A DNA stretch of 64,000 nt from the NCBI RefSeq assembly GCF_004117935.1, contig NZ_SDOY01000091.1, forward strand, positions 1-64,000, given 5' to 3'. The position numbers were made by a program, and so were the translations under genes. Below the pieces are notes generated by a model. The model saw only the letters and a program-made list of their open reading frames with translations, did not search any database and was not told the origin of the DNA. This DNA is from Streptomyces roseicoloratus. GTDB taxonomy: Bacteria > Actinomycetota > Actinomycetes > Streptomycetales > Streptomycetaceae. Each line of letters starts with the position of its first letter. Within the stretch, counting starts at the first letter, position 1. Of this stretch, positions 42,511 to 53,904 are shown in pieces.

Positions 42511-43983
42511 GTGGGCGGCAACGGCGCAGACGGTACGACTGCCGGCAAGCGCCCGAACGAGCAGCTGAGCTCGTGGTTCGTGCGCAGCGGCTGGTCGAAG
42601 GGCGAGCTCGCGCGCCAGGTGAACCGCAGGGCACGCCAGATGGGCGCGCACCACATCTCCACCGACACCTCCCGGGTGCGCCGCTGGCTCGACGGCGAGC
42701 AGCCCCGCGAGCCCATCCCGCGGATCCTGTCCGAGCTGTTCTCCGAGCGCTTCGGCTCCGTCGTCGCCGTCGAGGACCTCGGACTGCGCACCGCCCACCA
42801 GTCGCCGTCCGTGTCCGGGGTCGACCTGCCCTGGGCCGGACCGCAGACCGTCTCCCTGCTCAGCGAGTTCTCCCGCAGCGACCTGATGCTCGCCCGCCGC
42901 GGCTTCCTCGGCTCCTCGCTCCAGCTCGCCGCCGGGCCCGCGCTCATCGAGCCCATGCAGCGCTGGCTGGTGCCCACCCCGGTCGCCGAGCCCGAGCGGC
43001 CCGCGGCCGCCGACGAACGCCGCCCGCACCGGCTCTCGCCCGTCGAGCTCGACCTGCTCGAGTCCACCACCGCCATGTTCCGCCAGTGGGACGCCCAGTG
43101 CGGCGGAGGCCTGCGCCGCAAGGCCGTCGTCGGCCAGCTCCACGAGGTCACCGACCTGCTCCAGGAGCCCCAGCCGGCCGCCGTCGCCCAGCGGCTCTTC
43201 AAGTGCGCCGCCGAACTCGCCGAGCTCGCCGGCTGGATGAGCTACGACGTGGGCCTCCAGCCCACCGCCCAGAAGTACTTCGTCCTCGCCCTGCACGCGG
43301 CGAAGGAAGCCGGCGACAAGCCCCTCGGCTCGTACATCCTGTCCTCGATGAGCCGCCAGATGATCCACCTCGGCCGGCCCGACGACGCCCTCGAACTCAT
43401 CCACCTCGCCCAGTACGGCAGTCGGGACTGCGCCACCCCGCGCACCCAGGCCATGCTGTATGCGATGGAGGCCCGCGCCTACGCCAACATGGGCCAGCCC
43501 TCCAAGTGCAAGCGGGCCGTGCGGATGGCCGAGGACACCTTCGCCGACGTCGGCCTCGACGGCGAGCCCGAGCCCGACTGGATCCGCTTCTTCTCCGAGG
43601 CGGAGCTCAACGGGGAGAACTCCCACTCCTACCGCGACCTCGCCTACGTCGCCGGCCGCTCGCCCACCTACGCCTCCCTGGCCGAACCCGTCATGGAGCG
43701 GGCCGTCGACCTCTTCGAGAAGGACCCCGAACACCAGCGCTCGTACGCCCTCAACCTCATCGGCATGGCCACCGTCCACCTCCTCAAGCGCGAGCCCGAG
43801 CAGTCCGTCGTCCTCGCCGAGAAGGCCCTGGGCATCGCCCGCAAGGTCCGGTCCGAACGCGTGAACACCCGGCTCCGCAAGACCGTCGACACCGCCGCCC
43901 GCGACTACGGCGACGTCGCCGAGGTCGTCCAGCTCACCGACCGGCTCACCGCGCTGCTCCCCGAGACCGCCGAAGCCGTCTGA
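42511..43983 (+). CDS. nsdA: NsdA-family regulator of sporulation and antibiotic production
   Basis: 490 residues. Near the N-terminus FVRSGWSKGELARQVNRRARQ and SRVRRWLDGEQPREPIPRIL form a helix-turn-helix-like region of the type in large Streptomyces regulators. The C-terminal 250 residues are TPR-like helices (YVLALHAAKEAGDKPLG, AMEARAYANMGQPSKC, YALNLIGMATVHLL, VVLAEKALGIARKV). In S. coelicolor NsdA represses aerial development and antibiotic synthesis. GTG 42511 with a GGGGG purine run 7 nt upstream matches the expected N-terminus (VGGNGADG) better than longer in-frame starts. Confidence 0.92.
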   Translation: MGGNGADGTTAGKRPNEQLSSWFVRSGWSKGELARQVNRRARQMGAHHISTDTSRVRRWLDGEQPREPIPRILSELFSERFGSVVAVEDLGLRTAHQSPSVSGVDLPWAGPQTVSLLSEFSRSDLMLARRGFLGSSLQLAAGPALIEPMQRWLVPTPVAEPERPAAADERRPHRLSPVELDLLESTTAMFRQWDAQCGGGLRRKAVVGQLHEVTDLLQEPQPAAVAQRLFKCAAELAELAGWMSYDVGLQPTAQKYFVLALHAAKEAGDKPLGSYILSSMSRQMIHLGRPDDALELIHLAQYGSRDCATPRTQAMLYAMEARAYANMGQPSKCKRAVRMAEDTFADVGLDGEPEPDWIRFFSEAELNGENSHSYRDLAYVAGRSPTYASLAEPVMERAVDLFEKDPEHQRSYALNLIGMATVHLLKREPEQSVVLAEKALGIARKVRSERVNTRLRKTVDTAARDYGDVAEVVQLTDRLTALLPETAEAV

Positions 43984-44232
43984 GCCCCGCGGTCCCCGCC
44001 CCGTACCACCGCACCACCCCGCAGACCCCGGCCGCGCCGGCCGTCCCGTAAGCCCGACTCGGCTCCCCCGCCGCAAGGACACACGGACGGACGGCGCGGC
44101 CGGACTCCTTGTGCGCCCGAGCCGGCGCGCGCACTCACGGAGGGCCTCAGGAGCGAGGGGGCCGAGCGGGGCGCGGGGGCGGGCGGCCCGGGGGCTCCCC
44201 GGGCGATGGTCGCGGCCCCCGGAGGCGGGGGC

Positions 44233-44271
44233 GTTACATGTCCGTGACCCTCGCGTTCACGGCGGCGTAAC
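44233..44271 (+). promoter_or_regulatory. GlnR-box array upstream of amtB
   Basis: Five-base elements spaced 11 bp apart: GTTAC (44233), GTGAC (44244), GTTCA (44255) and CGTAA (44266, or GTAAC one base later). This matches the GlnR consensus of paired GTNAC/GAAAC-like boxes separated by six bases. It lies 160-195 nt before the amtB start in an otherwise gene-free stretch (43984-44427). Nitrogen-limitation activation of amtB-glnK-glnD by GlnR is established in S. coelicolor. Confidence 0.75.
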
Positions 44272-44351
44272 ACGGCCCGCGGCTTCGTCACTGCCGTGAA
44301 ACATCGAGCGGCATCGGCGGAAACCGGCCTGCGCGAATCTCTGGCGCATAA

Positions 44352-46109
<1,758 letters not shown>

Positions 46110-46135
46110 CCCCCGGAAACGGACAGGAGCCGCTG

Positions 46136-48580
46136 GTGACGAGCCTCGACGCACACAAGGAAACCGACGATTCGGGACCCAGCGGTTACGCGGCGGCCCG
46201 GCTGCGCCTTCTCACCGAGAAGGCGCGGTCCGGGCCGCCGCGCCGTGCCGCCCTCGCCCGGCTCACCGACGACTGGCTCGCCGGACTGTTCGAGGCCGCC
46301 GCACCGCCCCGCGGCGTCGCCCTCGTCGCCGTCGGCGGCTACGGCCGCGGCGAACTCTCCCCGCGCAGCGACCTCGACCTGCTCCTCCTCCACGACGGCA
46401 GCGCCGACCCCCGCACCATCGCCGCCCTCGCCGACCGCCTCTGGTACCCCGTATGGGACCTCGGCCTCGCCCTCGACCACTCCGTCCGCACCACCGCCGA
46501 GGCCCGCCGCACCGCCGGCGAGGACCTCAAGGTCCAGCTCGGCCTCCTCGACGCCCGGCCCGTCGCCGGCGACCCCGCCCTCGTCGCCGCCCTGCGCACC
46601 ACCGTCCTCGCCGACTGGCGCAACCAGGCCGTCCGCCGCCTCCCCGAACTCGACGCCCTGTGCCGCGAGCGCGCCGAACGCTCCGGCGAACTCCCGTACC
46701 TCCTCGAACCCGACCTCAAGGAGGCCCGCGGCGGCCTCCGCGACGCCCAGGCCCTGCGCGCCGTCGCCGCCTCCTGGCTCGCCGACGCCCCCCGCGAAGG
46801 CCTCGACGACGCCCGCCGCCGCCTCCTCGACGCCCGCGACGCCCTCCACCTCGCCACCGGCCGCACCACCGACCGGCTCGCCCTCCAGGACCAGGACGCC
46901 GTCGCCTCCGAACTCGGCCTCCTCGACGCCGACACCCTGCTCCGCCAGGTCTACGAGGCCGCCCGCACCGTCTCGTACGCCTCCGACGTCACCTGGCGCG
47001 AGGTGAACCGCGTCATCAAGGCCCGCACCACCCGGCCCAGGCTCCGCACCCTCCTCGGCCGCTCCGGCGCCGCCAAGACGCCACCACCCCGCACCCCGCT
47101 CGCCGAAGGCGTCGTCGAGATGGACGGCGAGGCCGTCCTCGCCCTCGGCGCCAGGCCCGAACGCGACCCCGCCCTGCCCCTGCGGGCCGCCGCGGCCGCC
47201 GCCCAGGCCGGCCTCCCGCTCTCCCTGCACGCCGTCCGCCGGCTCGCCGCCACCGCCGCACCCCTCCCCGTGCCCTGGCCCGCCGAAGCCCGCGAAGCCC
47301 TCGTCACCCTGCTCGGCGCCGGCGAGACCACCGTCCCCGTCTGGGAAGCCCTCGAAGCCGAAGGCATCGTCACCCGCCTCCTGCCCGACTGGGAACGCGT
47401 CCGGTGCCGCCCCCAGCGCAACCCCGTCCACACCTGGACCGTCGACCGGCACCTCGTCGAGACCGCCGTCCGCGCCGCCTCCCTCACCCGCCGCGTCCAC
47501 CGGCCCGACCTGCTGCTGGTCGCCGCCCTCCTCCACGACATCGGCAAGGGCTGGCCCGGCGACCACTCCGTCGCCGGCGAGACCATCGCCCGCGACGTCG
47601 CCACCCGCATCGGCTTCGACCGCGCCGACACCGCCGTCATCGCCACCGCCGTCCGCCACCACCTGCTCCTCGTCGACACCGCCACCCGACGCGACCTCGA
47701 CGACCCCGCCACCGTACGGACCGTCGCCGACGCCGTCGGCACCCTCGGCACCCTGGAACTCCTCCACGCCCTCACCGAGGCCGACGCCCTCGCCACCGGA
47801 CCCGCCGCATGGTCGTCCTGGCGCGCCTCCCTCGTCACCGACCTCGTCAAACGCGTCGCCGCCGTCCTGGCCGGCGACGAACTCCCCGACCCCGAGGCCG
47901 CCGCGCCCAGCGCCGAACAGGAACGCCTCGGCATCGAGGCCCTGCGCACCGGCGAACCCGTCCTCGCCCTCCACACCGAACCCGTCCAGGCCGGCGAGGA
48001 ACCCGAACCGGTCGGCGTCGAACTCCTCGTCGCCGTGCCCGAACGCCCCGGCGTCCTGCCCGCCGTCGCCGGCGTCCTCGCCCTCCACCGCCTCACCGTC
48101 CGCGCCGCCGAACTGCGCGCCGTCGCCCTGCCCCGCGAACTCGGCGAAGGCCGCCCCGTCCTCATCCTCGACTGGCGGGTCGCCGCCGAGTACGGCTCCC
48201 TGCCCGAGGCCCACCGGCTCCGCGCCGACCTGGCCCGCGCCCTCGACGGCTCCCTCGACGTCCCCGCCCGGCTCGCCGAACGCGACGCCGCCCAGCCCAG
48301 GCGCCGCGGCGTCACCGCCCCACCGCCCCGGGTCACCGTCGCCGAGGCCGGCTCCCGCCTCGCCACCGTCCTGGAGGTCCGCGCCCAGGACGCCCCCGGC
48401 CTGCTGCACCGCATCGGCCGCGCCCTGGAAGGCGCCGACGTCCGGCTGCGCAGCGCCCACGTCTCCACCCTCGGCGCCAACGCCGTCGACACCCTCTACG
48501 TGACCCGGCCGGACGGCTCCCTCCTCGCGCCGGAGGAGGCGGCGGGGCTGGCGAAGACCCTGGAGGAGGCGCTGCGGTGA
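46136..48580 (+). CDS. glnD: PII adenylyltransferase / uridylyltransferase GlnD
   Basis: 814-residue nucleotidyltransferase that modifies GlnK (adenylylation in Streptomyces) according to nitrogen status. The NTase motif is VGGYGRGELSPRSDLDLLLL, with catalytic Asp79 and Asp81. The central HD domain has LLHDIGKGWPGDHS (His467, Asp468). Two ACT domains end the protein (VAVPERPGVLPAVAGVLA and VRAQDAPGLLHRIGRALEG). GTG 46136 with ACAGGAGC upstream. It is slightly shorter than the enterobacterial enzyme but all domains are present. Confidence 0.96.
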   Translation: MTSLDAHKETDDSGPSGYAAARLRLLTEKARSGPPRRAALARLTDDWLAGLFEAAAPPRGVALVAVGGYGRGELSPRSDLDLLLLHDGSADPRTIAALADRLWYPVWDLGLALDHSVRTTAEARRTAGEDLKVQLGLLDARPVAGDPALVAALRTTVLADWRNQAVRRLPELDALCRERAERSGELPYLLEPDLKEARGGLRDAQALRAVAASWLADAPREGLDDARRRLLDARDALHLATGRTTDRLALQDQDAVASELGLLDADTLLRQVYEAARTVSYASDVTWREVNRVIKARTTRPRLRTLLGRSGAAKTPPPRTPLAEGVVEMDGEAVLALGARPERDPALPLRAAAAAAQAGLPLSLHAVRRLAATAAPLPVPWPAEAREALVTLLGAGETTVPVWEALEAEGIVTRLLPDWERVRCRPQRNPVHTWTVDRHLVETAVRAASLTRRVHRPDLLLVAALLHDIGKGWPGDHSVAGETIARDVATRIGFDRADTAVIATAVRHHLLLVDTATRRDLDDPATVRTVADAVGTLGTLELLHALTEADALATGPAAWSSWRASLVTDLVKRVAAVLAGDELPDPEAAAPSAEQERLGIEALRTGEPVLALHTEPVQAGEEPEPVGVELLVAVPERPGVLPAVAGVLALHRLTVRAAELRAVALPRELGEGRPVLILDWRVAAEYGSLPEAHRLRADLARALDGSLDVPARLAERDAAQPRRRGVTAPPPRVTVAEAGSRLATVLEVRAQDAPGLLHRIGRALEGADVRLRSAHVSTLGANAVDTLYVTRPDGSLLAPEEAAGLAKTLEEALR

Positions 48581-48616
48581 GCACTCCCCGCCCACGGCGA
48601 GCACTCCCCGCCCACG
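48579..48616. repeat. Direct repeat (18 bp, twice) after glnD
   Basis: GAGCACTCCCCGCCCACG occurs at 48579-48596 and 48599-48616. The second copy is followed by TCGGGG, which can pair with CCCCG of the copy. Confidence 0.8.
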
Positions 48617-48730
48617 TCGGGGATTCCGTCGCTTCGCCCTCGATCCGACGGGCGAAGCCACACACGCCGAACGGCCGGATACCCTGGAGGACAGTCCACC
48701 CGCCCCCGACACCGAGGATCCGCGACCGCC

Positions 48731-50284
48731 GTGTTCGATACCCTCTCCGACCGCCTTGCAGCGACCTTCAAGAACCTCCGCGGCAAGGGGCGCCTGTCCG
48801 AGGCGGACATCGACGCCACCGCGCGCGAGATCCGTATCGCCCTGCTCGAAGCCGATGTCGCGCTGCCGGTCGTCCGGGCGTTCATCAAGAACGTCAAGGA
48901 GCGGGCCGTCGGGGCCGAGGTCTCCAAGGCGCTGAACCCCTCGCAGCAGGTCATCAAGATCGTCAACGAGGAGCTCATCGGCATCCTCGGCGGCGAGACC
49001 CGCCGACTGCGGTTCGCCAAGAACCCGCCGACCGTGATCATGCTGGCCGGTCTCCAGGGTGCCGGTAAGACCACCCTCGCCGGAAAGCTCGGCCTCTGGC
49101 TCAAGGGCCAGGGCCACACCCCGCTGCTCGTCGCCTGCGACCTCCAGCGCCCCAACGCCGTCACCCAGCTCGGCGTCGTCGCCGACCGCGCCGGCGTCGG
49201 CTTCTACGGCCCCCAGCCCGGCAACGGCGTCGGCGACCCGGTCCAGGTCGCCAAGGACTCGATCGAGTACGCCCGGTCGAAGATGCACGACGTCGTCATC
49301 GTCGACACCGCCGGCCGCCTCGGCATCGACCAGGAGCTGATGCAGCAGGCCGCGGACATCCGCGACGCCGTCTCGCCCGACGAGGTCCTCTTCGTCGTCG
49401 ACGCCATGATCGGTCAGGACGCGGTCAACACCGCCGAGGCCTTCCGCGACGGCGTCGGCTTCGACGGCGTGGTGCTCTCGAAGCTCGACGGCGACGCCCG
49501 CGGTGGTGCCGCGCTGTCCATCGCGCACGTCACCGGCAAGCAGATCATGTTCGCCTCCAACGGCGAGAAGCTGGACGACTTCGACGCGTTCCACCCGGAC
49601 CGCATGGCGTCCCGCATCCTCGGCATGGGCGACATCATGTCGCTCATCGAGAAGGCCGAGCAGACCTTCAGCCAGGAAGAGGCCGCCAAGATGGCCTCCA
49701 AGCTGGCGTCCAAGAAGGGCCAGGAGTTCACCCTCGACGACTTCCTGGCCCAGATGGAGCAGGTCCGCAAGATGGGCTCCATCTCCAAGCTCCTCGGCAT
49801 GCTGCCCGGCATGGGCCAGATGAAGGACCAGATCGCCAACATCGACGAGCGCGAGGTCGACCGCGTCGGCGCCATCATCAAGTCGATGACCCCGGCCGAG
49901 CGCCAGGACCCGACCATCATCAACGGCTCGCGCCGCGCCCGTATCGCCAAGGGTTCCGGCGTCGAGGTCAGCGCCGTCAAGGGCCTCGTGGAGCGCTTCT
50001 TCGAGGCCCGCAAGATGATGTCGCGCATGGCCCAGGGCGGCGGCATGCCGGGCATGCCGGGGATCCCGGGCATGGGCGGCGGCCCCGGCCGGCAGAAGAA
50101 GCAGATCAAGCAGGCCAAGGGCAAGCGCAAGAGCGGCAACCCGATGAAGCGCAAGGCCGAGGAACAGGCCGCCCAGGCGAAGCGCGAGCAGGCGCAGGCC
50201 GGCGGCGCCTTCGGCCTGCCGGCGGCGGGCCAGGGCCCGGGCGACTTCGAGCTGCCGGACGAGTTCAAGAAGTTCATGGGCTGA
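48731..50284 (+). CDS. ffh: Signal recognition particle protein Ffh
   Basis: 517-residue SRP54 GTPase that binds signal peptides and 4.5S-type RNA. The N domain is at 1-90. G domain: LAGLQGAGKTTLAGKLG (G1), DLQRPNAVTQL (G2), DTAGRLGIDQ (G3), SKLDGDARGG (G4). The methionine-rich M domain (about 300-430) contains MASKLASKKG, MLPGMGQMKDQ and MMSRMAQGGGMPGMPGIPGM. The Lys/Gln-rich C-terminus is an actinobacterial extension. GTG 48731. Partner of FtsY. Confidence 0.97.
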   Translation: MFDTLSDRLAATFKNLRGKGRLSEADIDATAREIRIALLEADVALPVVRAFIKNVKERAVGAEVSKALNPSQQVIKIVNEELIGILGGETRRLRFAKNPPTVIMLAGLQGAGKTTLAGKLGLWLKGQGHTPLLVACDLQRPNAVTQLGVVADRAGVGFYGPQPGNGVGDPVQVAKDSIEYARSKMHDVVIVDTAGRLGIDQELMQQAADIRDAVSPDEVLFVVDAMIGQDAVNTAEAFRDGVGFDGVVLSKLDGDARGGAALSIAHVTGKQIMFASNGEKLDDFDAFHPDRMASRILGMGDIMSLIEKAEQTFSQEEAAKMASKLASKKGQEFTLDDFLAQMEQVRKMGSISKLLGMLPGMGQMKDQIANIDEREVDRVGAIIKSMTPAERQDPTIINGSRRARIAKGSGVEVSAVKGLVERFFEARKMMSRMAQGGGMPGMPGIPGMGGGPGRQKKQIKQAKGKRKSGNPMKRKAEEQAAQAKREQAQAGGAFGLPAAGQGPGDFELPDEFKKFMG

Positions 50285-50325
50285 TCCATCTGCTCCGGGC
50301 GGTGCACGCACCGCCTGCGGCTCCG

Positions 50326-50450
50326 GCCGTACGGGCGGGGCCCGGCGGTGATGAGGCCGTACGGGCGGGGCCGACCGTCACGCCGTACGGGCGGGGCCAG
50401 AGGTGATGCCGTACGGGCGGGGCCAGAGGTGATGCCGTACGGGCGGGGCC
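50326..50450. repeat. Five copies of GCCGTACGGGCGGGGCC after ffh
   Basis: The 17-bp unit occurs at 50326, 50356, 50382, 50408 and 50434, with spacers of 13, 9, 9 and 9 nt. It contains GCCGTAC/GGGC arms and fills most of the 305-nt gap between ffh and the FtsH-type gene. No coding potential. Confidence 0.92.
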
Positions 50451-50589
50451 CGGCGGTGAGGACGTCCGGGAAGGGGTCCGGGGTGGTGGGAAACCGCCCC
50501 GGGCCCCTTTTCCTTCGCCCGGATCATCCGGAATGCCGGGAAGAGGGCGCTCTTCGATACTGGGGCCACTGCCACCCCGAGGAGAGCCC

Positions 50590-52548
50590 GTGGCCAACCC
50601 CGTACCCCCGCGCGACCGGACCGACCAGCCCTGGCGCTCGGAAGGGGCACCGCCGCCCCCGCCGGCCAGGAAGAAGATGCCCGGCGGCTGGGGCGGGCTC
50701 ATCCTCACCGCACTCGTCGTCTACCTGATCGCCAACCTCGTCCTGTCCTTCTTCAACGAGAAGGACGGGCCGACGATCTCCTACACCGAGTTCGACAAGC
50801 AGGTCGCCGCCGGCAACGTCACCAAGATCTACTCCAAGGGCGACGCCATCCAGGGCCAGCTGAAGAACAAACAGCCCGCCCCGAACGGCGACGGCGACTA
50901 CACCAAGTTCACCACCCAGCGGCCCGCCTTCGCCGACGACGACCTGTGGGCCCAGCTCACCAAGAACAACGTCACCGTCACGGCCGAACCCGTCGTCCAG
51001 GAACGCAGCTTCCTCGCCAACCTGCTCATCTCGCTCGCCCCCATGCTGCTGCTCGTCCTGCTGTGGGTGTTCATCGCCCGCCGCATGAGCGCCGGCATGG
51101 GCGGCGCGGGCGGCATGCTCGGCCGCAAGGCCCCGCCCAAGCCCGTCGAGCTCGAAGCCGGCCGGCGCACCACCTTCGAGGACGTCGCCGGCATCGACGA
51201 GGTCGAGGGCGAGCTCAACGACGTCGTCGACTTCCTGAAGAACCCCGGCGCCTACCGCGACATGGGCGCCAAGATGCCCCGCGGCGTGCTGCTCGCCGGC
51301 CCGCCCGGAACCGGCAAGACCCTGCTCGCCCGGGCCGTCGCCGGCGAGGCGGGCGTGCCCTTCTTCTCCGCCTCCGCCTCCGAGTTCATCGAGATGATCG
51401 TCGGCGTCGGCGCCTCCCGCGTCCGCGAACTGTTCAACGAGGCCCGCAAGGTCGCGCCCGCGATCATCTTCATCGACGAGATCGACACCATCGGCCGCGC
51501 CCGCGGCGGCGGAGCCGGCATGGGCGGCCACGACGAGCGCGAGCAGACCCTCAACCAGATCCTCACCGAGATGGACGGCTTCACCGGCTCCGAAGGCGTC
51601 ATCGTCCTCGCCGCCACCAACCGCGCCGACGTCCTCGACCCGGCCCTCACCCGCCCCGGCCGCTTCGACCGGATCGTCCACGTCAACCCGCCGGACCGCG
51701 GCGGCCGCGAGGCCATCCTCAGGATCCACACCCGGCAGATCCCGCTCGCCCAGGACGTCGACCTCGAGCACGTCGCCAAGACCACCCCCGGCATGACCGG
51801 CGCCGAACTCGCCAACCTCGCCAACGAGGCCGCCCTCCTCGCCGTGAAGCGCCGCCAGAAGACCGTCACCCGGTCCGACCTCTCCGACGCCCTCGAAAAG
51901 GTCCAGCTCGGCGCCGAACGCCCCCTCGTCATGCCCCTGGAGGAGCGCCGCCGCACCGCCTACCACGAGAGCGGCCACGCCCTCCTCGGCATGCTCCAGC
52001 CCGGCGCCGACCCCGTCCGCAAGATCACCATCGTCCCGCGCGGCCGCGCCCTCGGCGTCACGTTGTCCACACCCGAGTCGGATAAATATGCCTATACGGA
52101 GGACTACCTGCGCGGCCGGATCATCGGCGCGCTCGGCGGCATGGCCGCCGAGCAGGTCGTCTTCGGCGTCATCACGACCGGCGCCGAGAGCGACCTGGAA
52201 CAGGTCACCACCATCGCCCGTGGCATGGCCGGGCGCTGGGGCATGAGCGAACGCGTCGGCCGCCTCACCGCCATCCCCGGCGACGCCCAGCAGGCCTACG
52301 GCCTCTCCGCCGCACCCGCCACCCTCGACACCGTCGACGAGGAGATGCGCCGCATCGTCGAGGAGTGCTACGAGAGCGCCCTGAACCAACTCCGCGAGCA
52401 CCGCGAGAAGCTCGATGCCCTGGCCGAGGCCCTCCTGGCCGAAGAGACCCTGGAGGAGGCGGAGGCCTACCGGGCGGCGGGCATTCCGCGCCTGGGGAAG
52501 GAGGGGAGGGAGGAGGGAGAAGCGGAAGGGGAAGGGGAAGGGCTGTAG
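50590..52548 (+). CDS. FtsH-type ATP-dependent zinc metalloprotease
   Basis: 652-residue membrane AAA+ protease. After a Pro-rich N-terminus TM1 lies at about 34-54, then a periplasmic domain (SYTEFDKQV start) and TM2 near 148-165. The AAA domain has Walker A GPPGTGKT starting at 237, Walker [18 protein letters not shown], and the [22 protein letters not shown]. The M41 protease motif is HESGH (459-463), matching HEXXH, with a downstream acidic ligand region. It is shorter than E. coli FtsH and ends in a low-complexity Glu/Gly tail. Streptomycetes have another FtsH elsewhere, so this is a paralogue. GTG 50590. Confidence 0.93.
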   Translation: MANPVPPRDRTDQPWRSEGAPPPPPARKKMPGGWGGLILTALVVYLIANLVLSFFNEKDGPTISYTEFDKQVAAGNVTKIYSKGDAIQGQLKNKQPAPNGDGDYTKFTTQRPAFADDDLWAQLTKNNVTVTAEPVVQERSFLANLLISLAPMLLLVLLWVFIARRMSAGMGGAGGMLGRKAPPKPVELEAGRRTTFEDVAGIDEVEGELNDVVDFLKNPGAYRDMGAKMPRGVLLAGPPGTGKTLLARAVAGEAGVPFFSASASEFIEMIVGVGASRVRELFNEARKVAPAIIFIDEIDTIGRARGGGAGMGGHDEREQTLNQILTEMDGFTGSEGVIVLAATNRADVLDPALTRPGRFDRIVHVNPPDRGGREAILRIHTRQIPLAQDVDLEHVAKTTPGMTGAELANLANEAALLAVKRRQKTVTRSDLSDALEKVQLGAERPLVMPLEERRRTAYHESGHALLGMLQPGADPVRKITIVPRGRALGVTLSTPESDKYAYTEDYLRGRIIGALGGMAAEQVVFGVITTGAESDLEQVTTIARGMAGRWGMSERVGRLTAIPGDAQQAYGLSAAPATLDTVDEEMRRIVEECYESALNQLREHREKLDALAEALLAEETLEEAEAYRAAGIPRLGKEGREEGEAEGEGEGL

Positions 52549-52649
52549 GCGGGGCCGGGTGGGGCGGGCCGGAGCTTGGGCGGGGCCGGGGTCATCGGGG
52601 CGGGTGGTGGGGGCGCGAGGCGGGGGAGGCCGGCGGTTCCGGCACGGTT

Positions 52650-53546
52650 TCAGGCCATTCGGGCGATCACGTACCGGAAGACGTTCGCCATCCACACCGT
52701 CCCGTCCGCGCGGACGTACGGCTCCAGGGCCTCCAGGAGCTCCTTCTCGACCTGGTCCGGGTCCGTCGCCCGGACGGCCGCGTCGAACTCGCCCGTCGAC
52801 AGCAGTCCGCGCACCGCGCTGTCCCGGTCGGCGTAGCCGAACGGGCACGCCACCCGACCCGAGCCGTCCGGCCGCAGACCCGCCGCCTCGGCCGTCTCCT
52901 CCAGGGCGTCCCGGCCCGCCGGGCACCCGCCCGTCAGCCGCGCCGCGACCCGCAGCACCGAGCTCGTCGCACACCGCTCCGCGGGGCCCCAGCCGGCGAG
53001 CACGAACGCCGCACCCGGTTCGGCCATCGGAGTGACCGCCGCCAGACGTCCGGCCGAGCCGGCCGATCCGGCCGTACCTTCTGCGGTCACCGTGCCGTGG
53101 AAGGCCGTGATCACGTCGTACGGGGCACTCTCCCGCAGCCCGGAGTCCGCGGGCCGGGAGTCCGCGAGCCCGAGGTCCGCGAGCCCGAGGTCCGAGAGCT
53201 CCGACGGTTCCGGGAGTTCCGCGACGACACGCAGCCCGGGCGTCCCGCCCTCCGGCGGCACCGGCACGGGGCCACAGGGCGGACCGGACACCACGAGCGG
53301 AGCCTCGGGCAGCCGCTCCCGCGCCAGTGCCACGCGCGCGTGGTCCCGGTCGACGCCGGCCACCCGCGCCCCGCGCCCGGCCGCCATCAGCAGGGCCAGG
53401 CCCGAGCCGCAGCCGAGGCCGAGCACCCGCGAGCCGGCGCCCACGCCGAGCCGGCCGTACACCGCCTCGTACAGCGGGACGAGCATCCGCTCCTGGATCT
53501 CGGCCCAGTCGCGGGCGGGGTGGTGCGGGACGAGCGTAGGTGTCAT
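52650..53546 (-). CDS. SAM-dependent methyltransferase
   Basis: 298-residue class I methyltransferase. SAM motif I is VLGLGCGSGLAL (Gly-rich, near residue 40), followed by VAGVDRDHARVALARERL carrying the acidic residue for the ribose. The middle has a repetitive insertion (LADLGLADSRPADSGLRES), encoded by near-duplicate 18-bp units. It is a Streptomyces-type protein of unknown substrate. ATG 53546. Leftward, divergent from the SprT-like gene. Confidence 0.82.
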   Translation of the reverse strand: MTPTLVPHHPARDWAEIQERMLVPLYEAVYGRLGVGAGSRVLGLGCGSGLALLMAAGRGARVAGVDRDHARVALARERLPEAPLVVSGPPCGPVPVPPEGGTPGLRVVAELPEPSELSDLGLADLGLADSRPADSGLRESAPYDVITAFHGTVTAEGTAGSAGSAGRLAAVTPMAEPGAAFVLAGWGPAERCATSSVLRVAARLTGGCPAGRDALEETAEAAGLRPDGSGRVACPFGYADRDSAVRGLLSTGEFDAAVRATDPDQVEKELLEALEPYVRADGTVWMANVFRYVIARMA

Positions 53547-53904
53547 GGAAAGCGCCCCAATCCGTCACTCGGATCCGTACTCGGACGACGACCCCCCGTA
53601 GTCAGGGAACAGCGCGAGCGCGCCGTCGTCCAGTGCTGGGGCGCGACGGGCTTCCGCGCCGGACGCCGGGCGCGGAATCCGGCCATGAACTCCCGCCGGA
53701 GGAGGGGGTGATGCCCGAGTTCGGGCAGACGCCCGGTACTGTCCTCCCACACACCGCGCCGGCGCGCGTGACCTGCCCGTGCGCCGGGGCGTATGCGCCG
53801 CTACGCGCGCTCCCCACACATCCGTACCGACTGACGGGTACGTGCAAAATATTTGAGTTGCCCCGTAATGGAACCCGGAGGGGATCCGGCTCGTTGTACC
53901 CGAC
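53547..53904. other. Divergent intergenic region
   Basis: 358 nt with no supported gene. A less GC-rich patch at 53815-53880 (GCAAAATATTTGAGTTGCC) precedes the SprT-like gene and is the probable promoter area. No palindrome of note. Confidence 0.45.

Noticed and set aside
50326-50450. CRISPR array at the five 17-bp repeats
   Set aside because: Units are short, spacers are near-identical 9-nt sequences, and there are no cas genes nearby.
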